33,211 nt of DNA, taken from positions 1 through 33,211 of the forward strand of contig CAILEM010000079.1 of the NCBI GenBank assembly GCA_903833215.1. Reading direction: 5' to 3'. The position numbers and the translations under genes are program-made. This document shows positions 26,701-33,211 of this stretch, one piece after another. The notes beneath the pieces are model-generated. The model was not told the DNA's origin, searched no databases, and saw only the letters and a program-made list of their open reading frames with translations. Source of the stretch: an uncultured Armatimonadota bacterium. Its GTDB lineage: Bacteria > Armatimonadota > Fimbriimonadia > Fimbriimonadales > Fimbriimonadaceae. Numbering within the stretch: position 1 is the stretch's first letter; the number at the start of each line of letters is the position of its first letter.

Positions 26701-26925
26701 ACGGGAACGGTGACCGTTAGTTCTGCGGCTCCAACCGGTGGTTTGGTAGTCTCCTTGGCCAGCACCTCCGGCTCCGCCACCGTGCCCGGCTCCGTGACGA
26801 TCGCAGCCGGAAAGACGTCGGCGACGTTCTCGGTCGCAACGACGAAAGGCAGTGGCAAGACCACGGCAACCATCACTGGAACGCTTGGGACTTCCGCAAA
26901 GGCGGCGGTTCTGACGATTAACTAA
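23727..26925 (+). CDS. Secreted PQQ-propeller / Ig-like repeat protein, interrupted by a single-base frameshift
   Basis: Repaired, this is a 1065-aa exported protein: a signal peptide (hydrophobic core LISLAACSLLALSASAQ), eight PQQ-type propeller blades with the pattern W-x-F-x-TG...SSPA(V/I)G.DGTVY.GS.DG..YALNG.TG, then seven Ig-like repeats of about 93 residues. In frame one, after LYALNGAT, an extra A at 24071/24072 changes ACA-GGA-GCA to ACA-AGG-AGC; the first frame runs out at 24164 while the second is open from 24061 to 26925 and continues blade 1 into blade 2 exactly. PQQ-type blades in such proteins usually act as an eight-bladed scaffold rather than an enzyme, and I see no catalytic signature; likely surface or extracellular. 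ATG 23727 was chosen because it precedes the signal peptide; GTG 23643 is an alternative. If the base is real the product is truncated. Confidence 0.82.
24961..26922 (+). repeat. Seven tandem Ig-like (Calx-beta-like) coding repeats of about 280 bp
   Basis: Each unit encodes about 93 aa with the plan S-L-x-L-x-P-x-x-V-x-GG-x-S-x-TGTVTL-x-x-PAP-x-GGVVV-x-LSSN, then ATVP-x-SVT-x-AG-x-TSATF-x-V-T, then IT-x-x-x-G-x-x-x-x-ATLT(V/I). The last two units are lysine- and serine-richer than the first. This domain often occurs in tandem in large adhesin-like surface proteins, where it acts as a stalk. Confidence 0.85.
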
Positions 26926-26926
26926 A

Positions 26927-26948
26927 GGCTGGTCGAATACCACCAGCC
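26927..26948 (+). terminator. Short hairpin after the PQQ/Ig protein
   Basis: GGCTGGT (26927-26933) pairs with ACCAGCC (26942-26948) around 8 nt, immediately after the stop codon. No T-run follows, so termination is uncertain. Confidence 0.4.
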
Positions 26949-26954
26949 GTCGAT

Positions 26955-27260
26955 GCCTCACGCCTGAGCCCTAGGCGAAGTCGTGAGGCTATTCATAGAG
27001 TGCTGGCAGAAGAGTAACTACCATCCATCACTTGCGCTGATGCCTCCAGCCGGAGCCATCGGCGGAGCCTGGAGGCTAACCATAGAGTGCTCGGAAGGCC
27101 AATGTGCCTTCGTAGCCGAAGGCTGTCGGTTCAAGCCTCCAGGCTCCGCTTTCAGCTCCGGCTGGAGGCATCATCGTAAGTGGTATTCCTCGATCTGCCC
27201 GCGCGGGGTAGTCGGTTTCATGGCCTTTCGGCATCGGCCTTGTCTCCGGCTGGAGGGATC
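26955..27260. repeat. Three hairpin elements (two inverted, one direct) plus a half copy
   Basis: GCCTCACG/CGTGAGGC at 26955-26989 and GCCTCCAG/CTGGAGGC at 27042-27076 are each followed by (A)CATAGAGTGCT-type sequence, the reverse complement of the GCACTCTATG flank, so they are inverted. A third at 27135-27169 is in direct orientation followed by ATCATCG. CTCCGGCTGGAGGG at 27247-27260 is a decayed half. The gap 26926-27271 contains no supportable gene. Confidence 0.85.
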
Positions 27261-27271
27261 AGGGCAAGTAG

Positions 27272-27314
27272 CACCACCATGCAGAAAAGATGCTATCTTT
27301 TCTGCATGGTGGTG
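27272..27314 (+). promoter_or_regulatory. Perfect 19-bp inverted repeat enclosing the VOC start codon
   Basis: Bases 27272-27290 are the exact reverse complement of 27296-27314, with loop TGCTA. The downstream arm contains the ATG (27306) of the VOC gene, so in RNA the start would be buried in a very stable stem; in DNA it could be a dyad operator. Shine-Dalgarno sequence is absent nearby. Confidence 0.7.
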
Positions 27315-27680
27315 ACTGGGCTTCATACGACGATTTGTCAGGTGTCGGACATGGATCGTTCGGTGGCATTTTATCGGGATGTTCTGGAACTCACTCCAGG
27401 TTCCATCTCTCCATATTGGTCGGATTTCACGCTTCCCGACGGCAACAGAATTGGGTTGCATCCACCATTCGAAGATGCCAAACCGTGCAATGGTTCCGGG
27501 TGGGTGCTCGGGATTCAAGTGGATGACCTTCTCGGTCTCAAAGCGATACTGGCGGCTTCGGGCCACTCGCTGAGCGCGTTTCACGATGTTCCGGGCGGGG
27601 TCATTGCCAACTTCTCCGATCCCGACGGCTATCCGATCCAGGCAATCCAAGTCGGAATCACTTCTAAGGATCTCTCGTAG
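27306..27680 (+). CDS. VOC (glyoxalase/bleomycin-resistance fold) family protein
   Basis: A 124-aa single-domain vicinal-oxygen-chelate protein. LHTTICQVSDMDRSVAFY (6-23) is the classical first beta-alpha unit with a potential metal ligand His8; the mid-region FTLPDGNRIGLH provides His52, and the second half ends FSDPDGYPIQAIQ, where the usual Glu ligand of the DPDGN-x-x-E motif is Gln112. That makes metal-dependent catalysis doubtful, and ligand-binding or another chemistry possible. The frame is open much further upstream through the palindromes, but family homology begins at MVVTGLH. tsaE starts 2 nt after the stop. Confidence 0.82.
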   Translation: MVVTGLHTTICQVSDMDRSVAFYRDVLELTPGSISPYWSDFTLPDGNRIGLHPPFEDAKPCNGSGWVLGIQVDDLLGLKAILAASGHSLSAFHDVPGGVIANFSDPDGYPIQAIQVGITSKDLS

Positions 27681-27681
27681 T

Positions 27682-28095
27682 TTGGAGATTCGACAACTCT
27701 CCGATGACGCGGATACGCGGGCCTGGGCAGCGGAACTCGCCCAACGCTTTGTGGCAGGAGATGTGGTTCTTCTGGAGGGCCCTTTGGGAGCGGGGAAGAC
27801 GACTTGGGTGCGGGGTCTGCTCAGTGGCATTGGCTATCTTGGGCCAGTTCGGTCTCCCACCTTCAACCTGATCCAGACGTTCGATACCCTGCCACCCGTA
27901 ATGCACGCCGATCTGTACCGCGTGAAGTCCTTCGAGGGCATTGGACTCGAGGACTATCTGGACACTCATCTCTGCCTTATTGAGTGGCCGGACCGAGCAG
28001 AAGGCTTGATCGATCCGGCGGATTGTTGGCGTTTGGATATCGAGTTTGAGGGAGATGGACGTCGAGCAACCCTTTGTCCACCTGAAAGCCCTTAG
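27682..28095 (+). CDS. tsaE: tRNA threonylcarbamoyladenosine biosynthesis protein TsaE
   Basis: A 137-aa P-loop ATPase that works with TsaB-TsaD to make the t6A37 modification of ANN-decoding tRNAs. Walker A GPLGAGKTTWVRGLL is at 33-47, the SPTF switch region at 58-61, HADLYR at 75-80 and the Walker-B-like LIEWPDR at 99-105; length is normal. The start is TTG at 27682, one base after the VOC stop, with AAGGA 11 nt upstream, suggesting translational coupling. An ATG at 27586 inside the VOC gene is open in this frame but adds non-homologous residues. The TsaB/TsaD genes are not in the window. Convergent with the GH127 gene, only 9 bp away, with no clear terminator. Confidence 0.93.
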   Translation: MEIRQLSDDADTRAWAAELAQRFVAGDVVLLEGPLGAGKTTWVRGLLSGIGYLGPVRSPTFNLIQTFDTLPPVMHADLYRVKSFEGIGLEDYLDTHLCLIEWPDRAEGLIDPADCWRLDIEFEGDGRRATLCPPESP

Positions 28096-28104
28096 CAGAC
28101 GCCT

Positions 28105-30567
28105 TTACTTCACTTCCCAACTCAAAATGCCGGACGAGTAATTCGGCTTGAGTTGCACCTCAATTCGGAAGGACTTGCTTTTCACGGGAGTGAAGTCGAT
28201 GGCGTTGAAGGCATCGAGCTTGACACTGTAGTGGCCCTTCGTCTTCACTTCTGTCCACTTTTCGCCGTCGTTATACAACAATTTCCAGGACTGAGGAACC
28301 CGGCATCCGCCACCGGAACTGCGGTCGTCGAACCAGTAGACCTTCGCTTGGTAGAGAGTTTTGGCAACAGGGAAGTTGTATTCGACCCACTCGGTCGTGC
28401 CTTTGTGGTCCCACCAGGTGAATCTTGGAATCGACTGGTCGTTGGAGTTGACAGGCCGAAATCCCTGGCTAAGGGCATTGACTGAGTCACCGCCAAATAC
28501 ATGTGAAGCAGAAGCTGGAATGGGCGTTTTGGGGACGTGGGGACCCTTCCAGGCATGGGCTGTCGGAGATGAACTCACGGTCGGGAAGTCCGCGATTCTA
28601 AGCCGAGTCGCGCCCATGGGAATCAAAGTAACGGTCTCAGTCGGTCTCGATGACTTTGCAGGCATCGCTTGAAGAAGCCCGACTAAGCCCAAGTGGTCCA
28701 TTTTCCAGTTATCGATCTTCTGTGCCTTGGCGGTGATAGAGATCGGCGCATTGGCGGGAGCAAAAGGCTGCGAGTCTGGCGCGAGCGCCTTCTTGCTGAC
28801 TTTGAAATCTTGATTGGAGGTAACCAGTCCGTAGTTCCAAGGGGTCGTCGGGTGGATTTCGAACGATGGGAACTTGTCGGTTCCACCCATCCGAACATAC
28901 TTCTCACCGATCTTGAGAGAGTAGGACAGAGGACCACGTTCGACAGAAATCGAGCCGTTGTATCGCGGATGAGTTTGGACTTTCATCGGAAGCGTCAACT
29001 CCACCTCGTCATGGTTCCGCCACGTCCGATTGACGATGATGTAACCGCCTGGGGTGCCGCTGAGCTTAAGGGGTTTTCCGTTAACCTTGAGGTTGGGCCT
29101 GTCGCACCAAGATGGCCACCGAAGCGTGAGCGGGAATGCCACGGAACGCGATGTACCGATTCTGAAGCTCACCCTTTCGTCGAAGGGATAGGTCGTTTTC
29201 TCATTGATGGTTACATTGGTTCCACTTCCAACTTTTGCAGTCACGGTGCAAGGGGCGTACATGACTGCGGCCAGTCCGTTGTTTGCGGCCCCGAGCCACA
29301 GATGCTCGGCATAGTAGGGCCAACCATGCGAAGTGTTGTGCTGACAGCAACGGTGATCGTAGGCGTTGAACAATAGCATCGGCCCGCCGTTCTCGAGCCC
29401 CGGTGATTTGCTCGCCTTGTCGATGAGGATCATGTTCGGCGAGGTCAAATAGTGGAGAGATTTGAGATCGGGCGTCATCGACGCGGGCAAGGAATTGAAA
29501 GCGATATCTTCGCAGCGCTCGGCCCAAATGGGATCTCCCGTTATGTTGAGAAGCATTTCATCGGACAGCATGAGCTCAACCATCGTGCAGGTCTCGGTTG
29601 CTTGCCTAGGGTCGCTGAAGCCGCGTCTTGCATTCTCGTCGGCACCATAGCCGCCACCAGGAACCTGACCGTACATGCGGCGCATGGTTTGGTAGTCGCG
29701 CTCGGTTGCATCGATCAGCGATTTGTCATGGTTGAGTTGAGACACCTCGGCAGGCTCTCGAAAGGCCTGTGCCATGTTCACGCCATGCCAGTTCGCAACG
29801 CCCTTGCTCCACTTCGCCCCACCACGGTCCAGCTTGTCCACCAATTCGAAAAGCGACTTGTCGCCGGTGCGATTGTAGAGCCAAAAGATGCTCGCGATGT
29901 TATCGCCGACGCGCTGGGGCTCCCAATAGGAGAGCAAGAAATCCTTGTCCGGAATGGTCAGTTCCCACTTGAAGTAGTGGGTCATCATGTCCAGTACACG
30001 ACGGTCCTGTGAGACCTCGTAATACGATTGGAGGGCGAACAGCATGACCATGTTTGGCCACACGTCAGGCTTGCCGTTGTTGGCGGTCAGGTTTGATTCC
30101 GGCCCGAAATAGCCGTTCGGGCGCTCACTCGACAAAACGTTCTCAACCCAGAAGATCGCCTCTTGAGAAATACGCCGGTCCCGCAAAACGTAGCCCAGGT
30201 CCCCGAAACCCTTGAGCCAATAGGGGACCTCTTCCCAGCCGTTCTTCCCGGCGCCGTTTCGGCTGAGCCAAGCGTTGTCCGTCTTGTTGAGCCATGGGCT
30301 AATCTCGGTGAGTCGTCCGGTGAAGCCTTCTGCCTCCAATTGAAGTTGTTTCTTGACCCAGCCATTGGGATAAATCCATCCGATCGGGAGCTTTCGGAAT
30401 GGACTTGGTGTGAGGGGCGCCTTGTTCCCGACGGCATAGGCATAGACTCCTGCATCTGGTTTTTGAACATGCCGGACCGTAGTGTCGTCTGCACGAACTT
30501 GTGAGGACAAGCCCAAAGCAATCGCTAGCGAACAGAAGATGAGACGATCAGCAGGAGTAATGCGCAT
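28105..30567 (-). CDS. Secreted GH127-family beta-L-arabinofuranosidase-like glycosidase
   Basis: An 820-aa exported glycosidase (DUF1680/GH127) that in characterised relatives removes terminal beta-L-arabinofuranose from plant glycans. A signal peptide covers about 1-26 (cleavage near VRA-DD). The (alpha/alpha)6 catalytic core has the zinc/cysteine-nucleophile site: Glu325 and Cys327 in ATETCTM, and Cys407-Cys408 in RCCQHN, matching the Glu-Cys-Cys-Cys set of HypBA1, in which the first Cys of the pair is the nucleophile. Beta-sandwich domains follow, and the last 140 or so residues (FTWWDHKGTTEWVEY...FRIEVQL) resemble a discoidin/CBM-like module. It starts 9 nt after the GH2 gene stop, so it is the second gene of that operon. 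Substrate assignment beyond the family is inference. Confidence 0.9.
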   Translation of the reverse strand: MRITPADRLIFCSLAIALGLSSQVRADDTTVRHVQKPDAGVYAYAVGNKAPLTPSPFRKLPIGWIYPNGWVKKQLQLEAEGFTGRLTEISPWLNKTDNAWLSRNGAGKNGWEEVPYWLKGFGDLGYVLRDRRISQEAIFWVENVLSSERPNGYFGPESNLTANNGKPDVWPNMVMLFALQSYYEVSQDRRVLDMMTHYFKWELTIPDKDFLLSYWEPQRVGDNIASIFWLYNRTGDKSLFELVDKLDRGGAKWSKGVANWHGVNMAQAFREPAEVSQLNHDKSLIDATERDYQTMRRMYGQVPGGGYGADENARRGFSDPRQATETCTMVELMLSDEMLLNITGDPIWAERCEDIAFNSLPASMTPDLKSLHYLTSPNMILIDKASKSPGLENGGPMLLFNAYDHRCCQHNTSHGWPYYAEHLWLGAANNGLAAVMYAPCTVTAKVGSGTNVTINEKTTYPFDERVSFRIGTSRSVAFPLTLRWPSWCDRPNLKVNGKPLKLSGTPGGYIIVNRTWRNHDEVELTLPMKVQTHPRYNGSISVERGPLSYSLKIGEKYVRMGGTDKFPSFEIHPTTPWNYGLVTSNQDFKVSKKALAPDSQPFAPANAPISITAKAQKIDNWKMDHLGLVGLLQAMPAKSSRPTETVTLIPMGATRLRIADFPTVSSSPTAHAWKGPHVPKTPIPASASHVFGGDSVNALSQGFRPVNSNDQSIPRFTWWDHKGTTEWVEYNFPVAKTLYQAKVYWFDDRSSGGGCRVPQSWKLLYNDGEKWTEVKTKGHYSVKLDAFNAIDFTPVKSKSFRIEVQLKPNYSSGILSWEVK

Positions 30568-30576
30568 GAGAGTTAT

Positions 30577-32805
30577 TTATTGGGCTCGGTAGATGCCAGC
30601 ATCGATAAATTGACCGCCCTTAATCTGGCGGCAGTGAATCGCTAGGGTGTGATTTCCTGGCTTCAGCGAGTCGGTGATCGCTTGCGGGACCTTGAAGTAG
30701 TTGTACGACGTGAGGTAGCCAGCAGATTTGATGACAAGTTTGCCGTTCAGGTAAACCTCGACATCATCGTCGTGATGCATTCGGAGATAGAGCTTGGTGC
30801 CTTTCTCGATGCTGCTCAAGTCGATCTCACGACGAAGCCATATGTCGTCTGATTTCCATTCAGTGCCAATGACGGCGCCCGGGGTGTTCGTCGTCCCGAA
30901 ACCGCCCTTTCCCTTAGCCCAATTTCCATCGTCGAACTTGGAGTCTGCCCATGTCTTCGCCGGGGTGGTTGTTGCGTACTTCCATTCCTGAGCTTGTGCC
31001 TCCGATGTTGGTGCAACGGGAACGAGGACGAGCGGCAACTCGAATAGATCCTTGATCGCCTTGCGAAGTTTCTTCTCGTCGACCTTGAGCATGGCTCGGT
31101 CGTACGTCATCAAGCCATTGGCCTCCGTCTCTACGTCCGTGGTTTGGGTGTAAACCGCCGCGGATAGTCCGGGGGAACCAATGAGGAATCGGAGCCTCTC
31201 AAAGAGCCCGACGCAGGCATCGGTAAGTTCGGCGTTCGTCTTGAACGACTGATATCCCCAGTTCTCCTTCTGCCACATATGACCGGGAGTCGGCAAACCC
31301 AATCCGCCGAATTCGCCGAGAACCGCCGCTCGTTTTGGCTCCGGTTTGGGGGAGCCTGGGCCCGGATAAACGTGCCAGTCAAGCATGTCGCCGACGCCTC
31401 GGTCTGCCCAACCGGTGGTGCTATCGATGAGACGGGAAGGATCCAGAGATCGAATCAGGTCGGTGATGCGTGCAGTGTCGTACTGGCCCCAGCCCTCGTT
31501 GAACGGAATCCAAGTGACGATGGATGGGTGGTTGTACAGGGCATCGATCATCGCCTTGAGTTCGGTCTCGTATTGCTGAGCCGACTCCGGCTTTCGCTTC
31601 AGGTCAGGGTCTTGCGGGGCGATGAAGCCATCACCACTTGGCATATCTTGCCAAACAAGCATGCCGAGTTTGTCGCACCAGTAGTACCAGCGATCTGGCT
31701 CGACTTTGACGTGCTTGCGGATCATGTTGAAGCCAAGGCGCTTGGTGACTTCGATATCGTATTTCAACGCATCGTCGGTCGGCGCAGTGTAGATTCCGTC
31801 TGGCCAAAAGCCTTGGTCGAGAGGCCCTACCATGAAGCACGGCTTGTCGTTGAGGAAAAGGCGTGTGACACCTGACTCGTCACGTCCCACACGAACATCT
31901 CGGAAGGCGGTGTAGCTGTTCACCGAATCTACGACTTTTCCTTTCGGCGTTTTGATTGCCAAGCGAAGTGTGTAGAGGAACGGTGACTCTGGGCTCCAGA
32001 GCTTCGGGAACATCATCGGTAGGTTGATGTTGGGTGTTTCTGAATCCAAATTCGACGCCACGACCTCGGATCCGTCGAGAAGTTGAACGGAGTACTTCAA
32101 GCCGTCATTTCCTCCGCGAAGCTTGAATTCGATATGAAGTCGGTTCTGGGTTGCCTCCGGTTTGATGACCACTTTCTCGATCGAGGTTTGGGGCACGGCT
32201 TCCAACCAAACCGTCTGCCAGATCCCGCTGGTGGAGGTGTAGAAGATTCCGCCAGGTTTGTTGACTTGCTTGCCACGAGGCTGTGTACTGCCGTCGGTCG
32301 GGTCGATGACTCGGACTTCGAGCAATTGATCCGGTTTTGTGGTGAGCGCATCAGTGATGTCGAATGAGAACGGGTCGTAGCCACCTTTGTGGCCTCCGAC
32401 TTCCTTTCCGTTTACGTAAACCGTGGTCGCAAAGTCACTAGCACCGAAATGAAGCAGAACTCGATCACCGGCCGGTCGAGTGAAGTTTCTTCGATACCAT
32501 AGCTCGCTTTCTTCTGGAACGTGCATCGCCAGACCGGAGAGCGTCGATTCGGCAGGGAAAGGCACAAGGATTTTCTTGTCGTATCGAACGTGACTTCGGT
32601 CCAATGGATGGGTGACGGTGAAGTCCCATTGGCCATTGAGGTTGGTCCATCCCTTCCGCACCATCTGAGGTCGTGGATATTCTGGATGGGGAGCAGACTT
32701 GGACACATGGTCCGCCCACCGAGTCTTAATTCGCTGAGTCGGTTGAGCAATTGAGGACATGGCGAGAAGGAGAAGCGGCAGGACGGTAAGCGTACGCTGG
32801 ATCAT
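30577..32805 (-). CDS. Secreted GH2-family glycosidase
   Basis: A 742-aa exported glycoside hydrolase family 2 enzyme (beta-galactosidase / glucuronidase / mannosidase-like). ATG at 32805 opens a signal peptide (IQRTLTVLPLLLLAMSSIAQ); the frame is open to 32880 but that extension is not signal-like. Domain order: sugar-binding jelly roll (ELWYRRNF, VYVNGKEVGGHKGGYDPF), Ig-like domain, TIM barrel with acid/base Glu437 in WIPFNEGWGQ and nucleophile Glu498 in LGEFGG, then an extra C-terminal galactose-binding-like domain (about 600-742, with LRREIDLSS and DDVEVYLNGK). First gene of the GH2-GH127 operon, suggesting stepwise removal of arabinose and another sugar from plant arabinogalactan or related material. 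Confidence 0.9.
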   Translation of the reverse strand: MIQRTLTVLPLLLLAMSSIAQPTQRIKTRWADHVSKSAPHPEYPRPQMVRKGWTNLNGQWDFTVTHPLDRSHVRYDKKILVPFPAESTLSGLAMHVPEESELWYRRNFTRPAGDRVLLHFGASDFATTVYVNGKEVGGHKGGYDPFSFDITDALTTKPDQLLEVRVIDPTDGSTQPRGKQVNKPGGIFYTSTSGIWQTVWLEAVPQTSIEKVVIKPEATQNRLHIEFKLRGGNDGLKYSVQLLDGSEVVASNLDSETPNINLPMMFPKLWSPESPFLYTLRLAIKTPKGKVVDSVNSYTAFRDVRVGRDESGVTRLFLNDKPCFMVGPLDQGFWPDGIYTAPTDDALKYDIEVTKRLGFNMIRKHVKVEPDRWYYWCDKLGMLVWQDMPSGDGFIAPQDPDLKRKPESAQQYETELKAMIDALYNHPSIVTWIPFNEGWGQYDTARITDLIRSLDPSRLIDSTTGWADRGVGDMLDWHVYPGPGSPKPEPKRAAVLGEFGGLGLPTPGHMWQKENWGYQSFKTNAELTDACVGLFERLRFLIGSPGLSAAVYTQTTDVETEANGLMTYDRAMLKVDEKKLRKAIKDLFELPLVLVPVAPTSEAQAQEWKYATTTPAKTWADSKFDDGNWAKGKGGFGTTNTPGAVIGTEWKSDDIWLRREIDLSSIEKGTKLYLRMHHDDDVEVYLNGKLVIKSAGYLTSYNYFKVPQAITDSLKPGNHTLAIHCRQIKGGQFIDAGIYRAQ

Positions 32806-32860
32806 GGCTAACTCGTCGGAGGTTACCGCCAAAAACGCCGCCGGTGTTTTGTCCACAAAG

Positions 32861-33211
32861 CCCAGTGTTGAGCCCCGCAAGGGGTGTTCGCTGGGTTATT
32901 GCATGGACCCAATCTAAAACCCTGAAGGGGTTTCGTCCCTGACTGTTCAGATATGTCTCGCCTCAGGGTTTGCGACGCTTGGCTGCGACCCGACCCAAGG
33001 TGGCAATGCAGCCTTCGGCCCTCGGGACGGAACACTTTCAGCGTTCGGGATGGTGGGTGATTGAAGGTGTCCCAGGGTAGCTTCGCAACCCTAGTAAGTT
33101 AATGAGCGGGACCACTCGGGACCAAGCCGCGTTCAACCCTTGAAGTTTAGCTTCGTAGCCCAGATCGCGGACCCGAGTGCGCTCACGGTTTCGGATGACT
33201 ATCGTGGAAGT
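32861..33211. repeat. Palindromic repeat cluster at the window end
   Basis: No supportable gene lies from 32806 to the end, but the stretch is dense in hairpins: CCCAG...CTGGG (32861-32895) enclosing CCCC-GCAA-GGGG with a GNRA-type tetraloop, ACCCTGA/TCAGGGT (32919-32969), and the paired motifs GTAGCTTCG at about 33077 and TTAGCTTCG at about 33149. It resembles the 22.2/23.4 kb elements in style but shares no long sequence with them. The promoter of the GH2-GH127 operon should lie in 32806-32860 or within this cluster; none was clear. Confidence 0.6.

Noticed and set aside
26983-27315. 110-aa plus-strand frame after the PQQ/Ig gene
   Set aside because: It consists mainly of translated hairpin repeats.
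27171-27830. 219-aa minus-strand frame across the VOC and tsaE genes
   Set aside because: Both plus-strand genes match known families; this frame has none of their features and includes repeat sequence.

Overview
The window reads as chromosomal DNA of a diderm, aerobic, polysaccharide-using soil or freshwater bacterium. Outer-membrane barrel and lipoprotein genes, Vps10/BNR and PQQ propeller proteins, a GH127-GH2 pair, heavy CGA arginine usage, frequent TTG starts and many intergenic palindromes together suggest Armatimonadota (Fimbriimonas-like). That assignment is inference from gene style; the window has no rRNA or other marker that proves it.

Layout. 1-258: three tandem 86-bp units carrying a GCCTCCAG/CTGGAGGC hairpin. 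292-1230: secreted LpqC/PHB-depolymerase-like esterase. 1367-2647: DEAD-box RNA helicase, convergent with uvrB (2706-4781, minus) across a perfect 19-bp terminator stem. 4864-6410 (minus): modB and modA, with no modC in view. 6435-12954 (minus): five consecutive paralogous genes of a membrane-anchored family I do not recognise, running without an obvious terminator into modA. 13072-16008: large Vps10/BNR-repeat secreted protein, divergent from the array. 16009-16949: a repeat-rich gap with two small coding remnants. 16950-17558: HAD-like hydrolase. 17652-20504: BarA-type hybrid histidine kinase. 20564-21963: a lipoprotein and an outer-membrane barrel. 22293-23285: a TMEM175-type channel whose normal start codon is missing and a small three-helix membrane protein. 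23727-26925: a secreted eight-blade PQQ propeller plus seven Ig-like repeats, broken by one extra base. 27306-28095: VOC protein and TsaE. 28105-32805 (minus): GH127 and GH2 glycosidases in an operon. 32861-33211: another palindromic repeat cluster.

The most unusual region is the five-gene paralogue array (6435-12954). The members share order, length (about 406-441 aa), one N-terminal membrane anchor, one invariant cysteine near residue 72-89, a run of common sequence blocks and a C-terminal T-x-x-LPV motif. Four of five appear to start at TTG. The array lies head-to-tail with modAB, so a link to molybdate uptake, by co-transcription at least, is worth testing.

Other unexplained structure: (i) a family of at least ten palindromes with a conserved GCACTCTATG flank, one member of which has changed both stem arms in a compensating way; (ii) a second family of 5-bp stem/3-nt loop mini-hairpins present in opposite orientations at about 22.2 and 23.4 kb; (iii) a perfect 19-bp inverted repeat whose downstream arm contains the start codon of the VOC gene; (iv) a single-base frameshift in the PQQ/Ig protein. 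Start choices, promoter calls and repeat alignments were made by eye; no database search was run.
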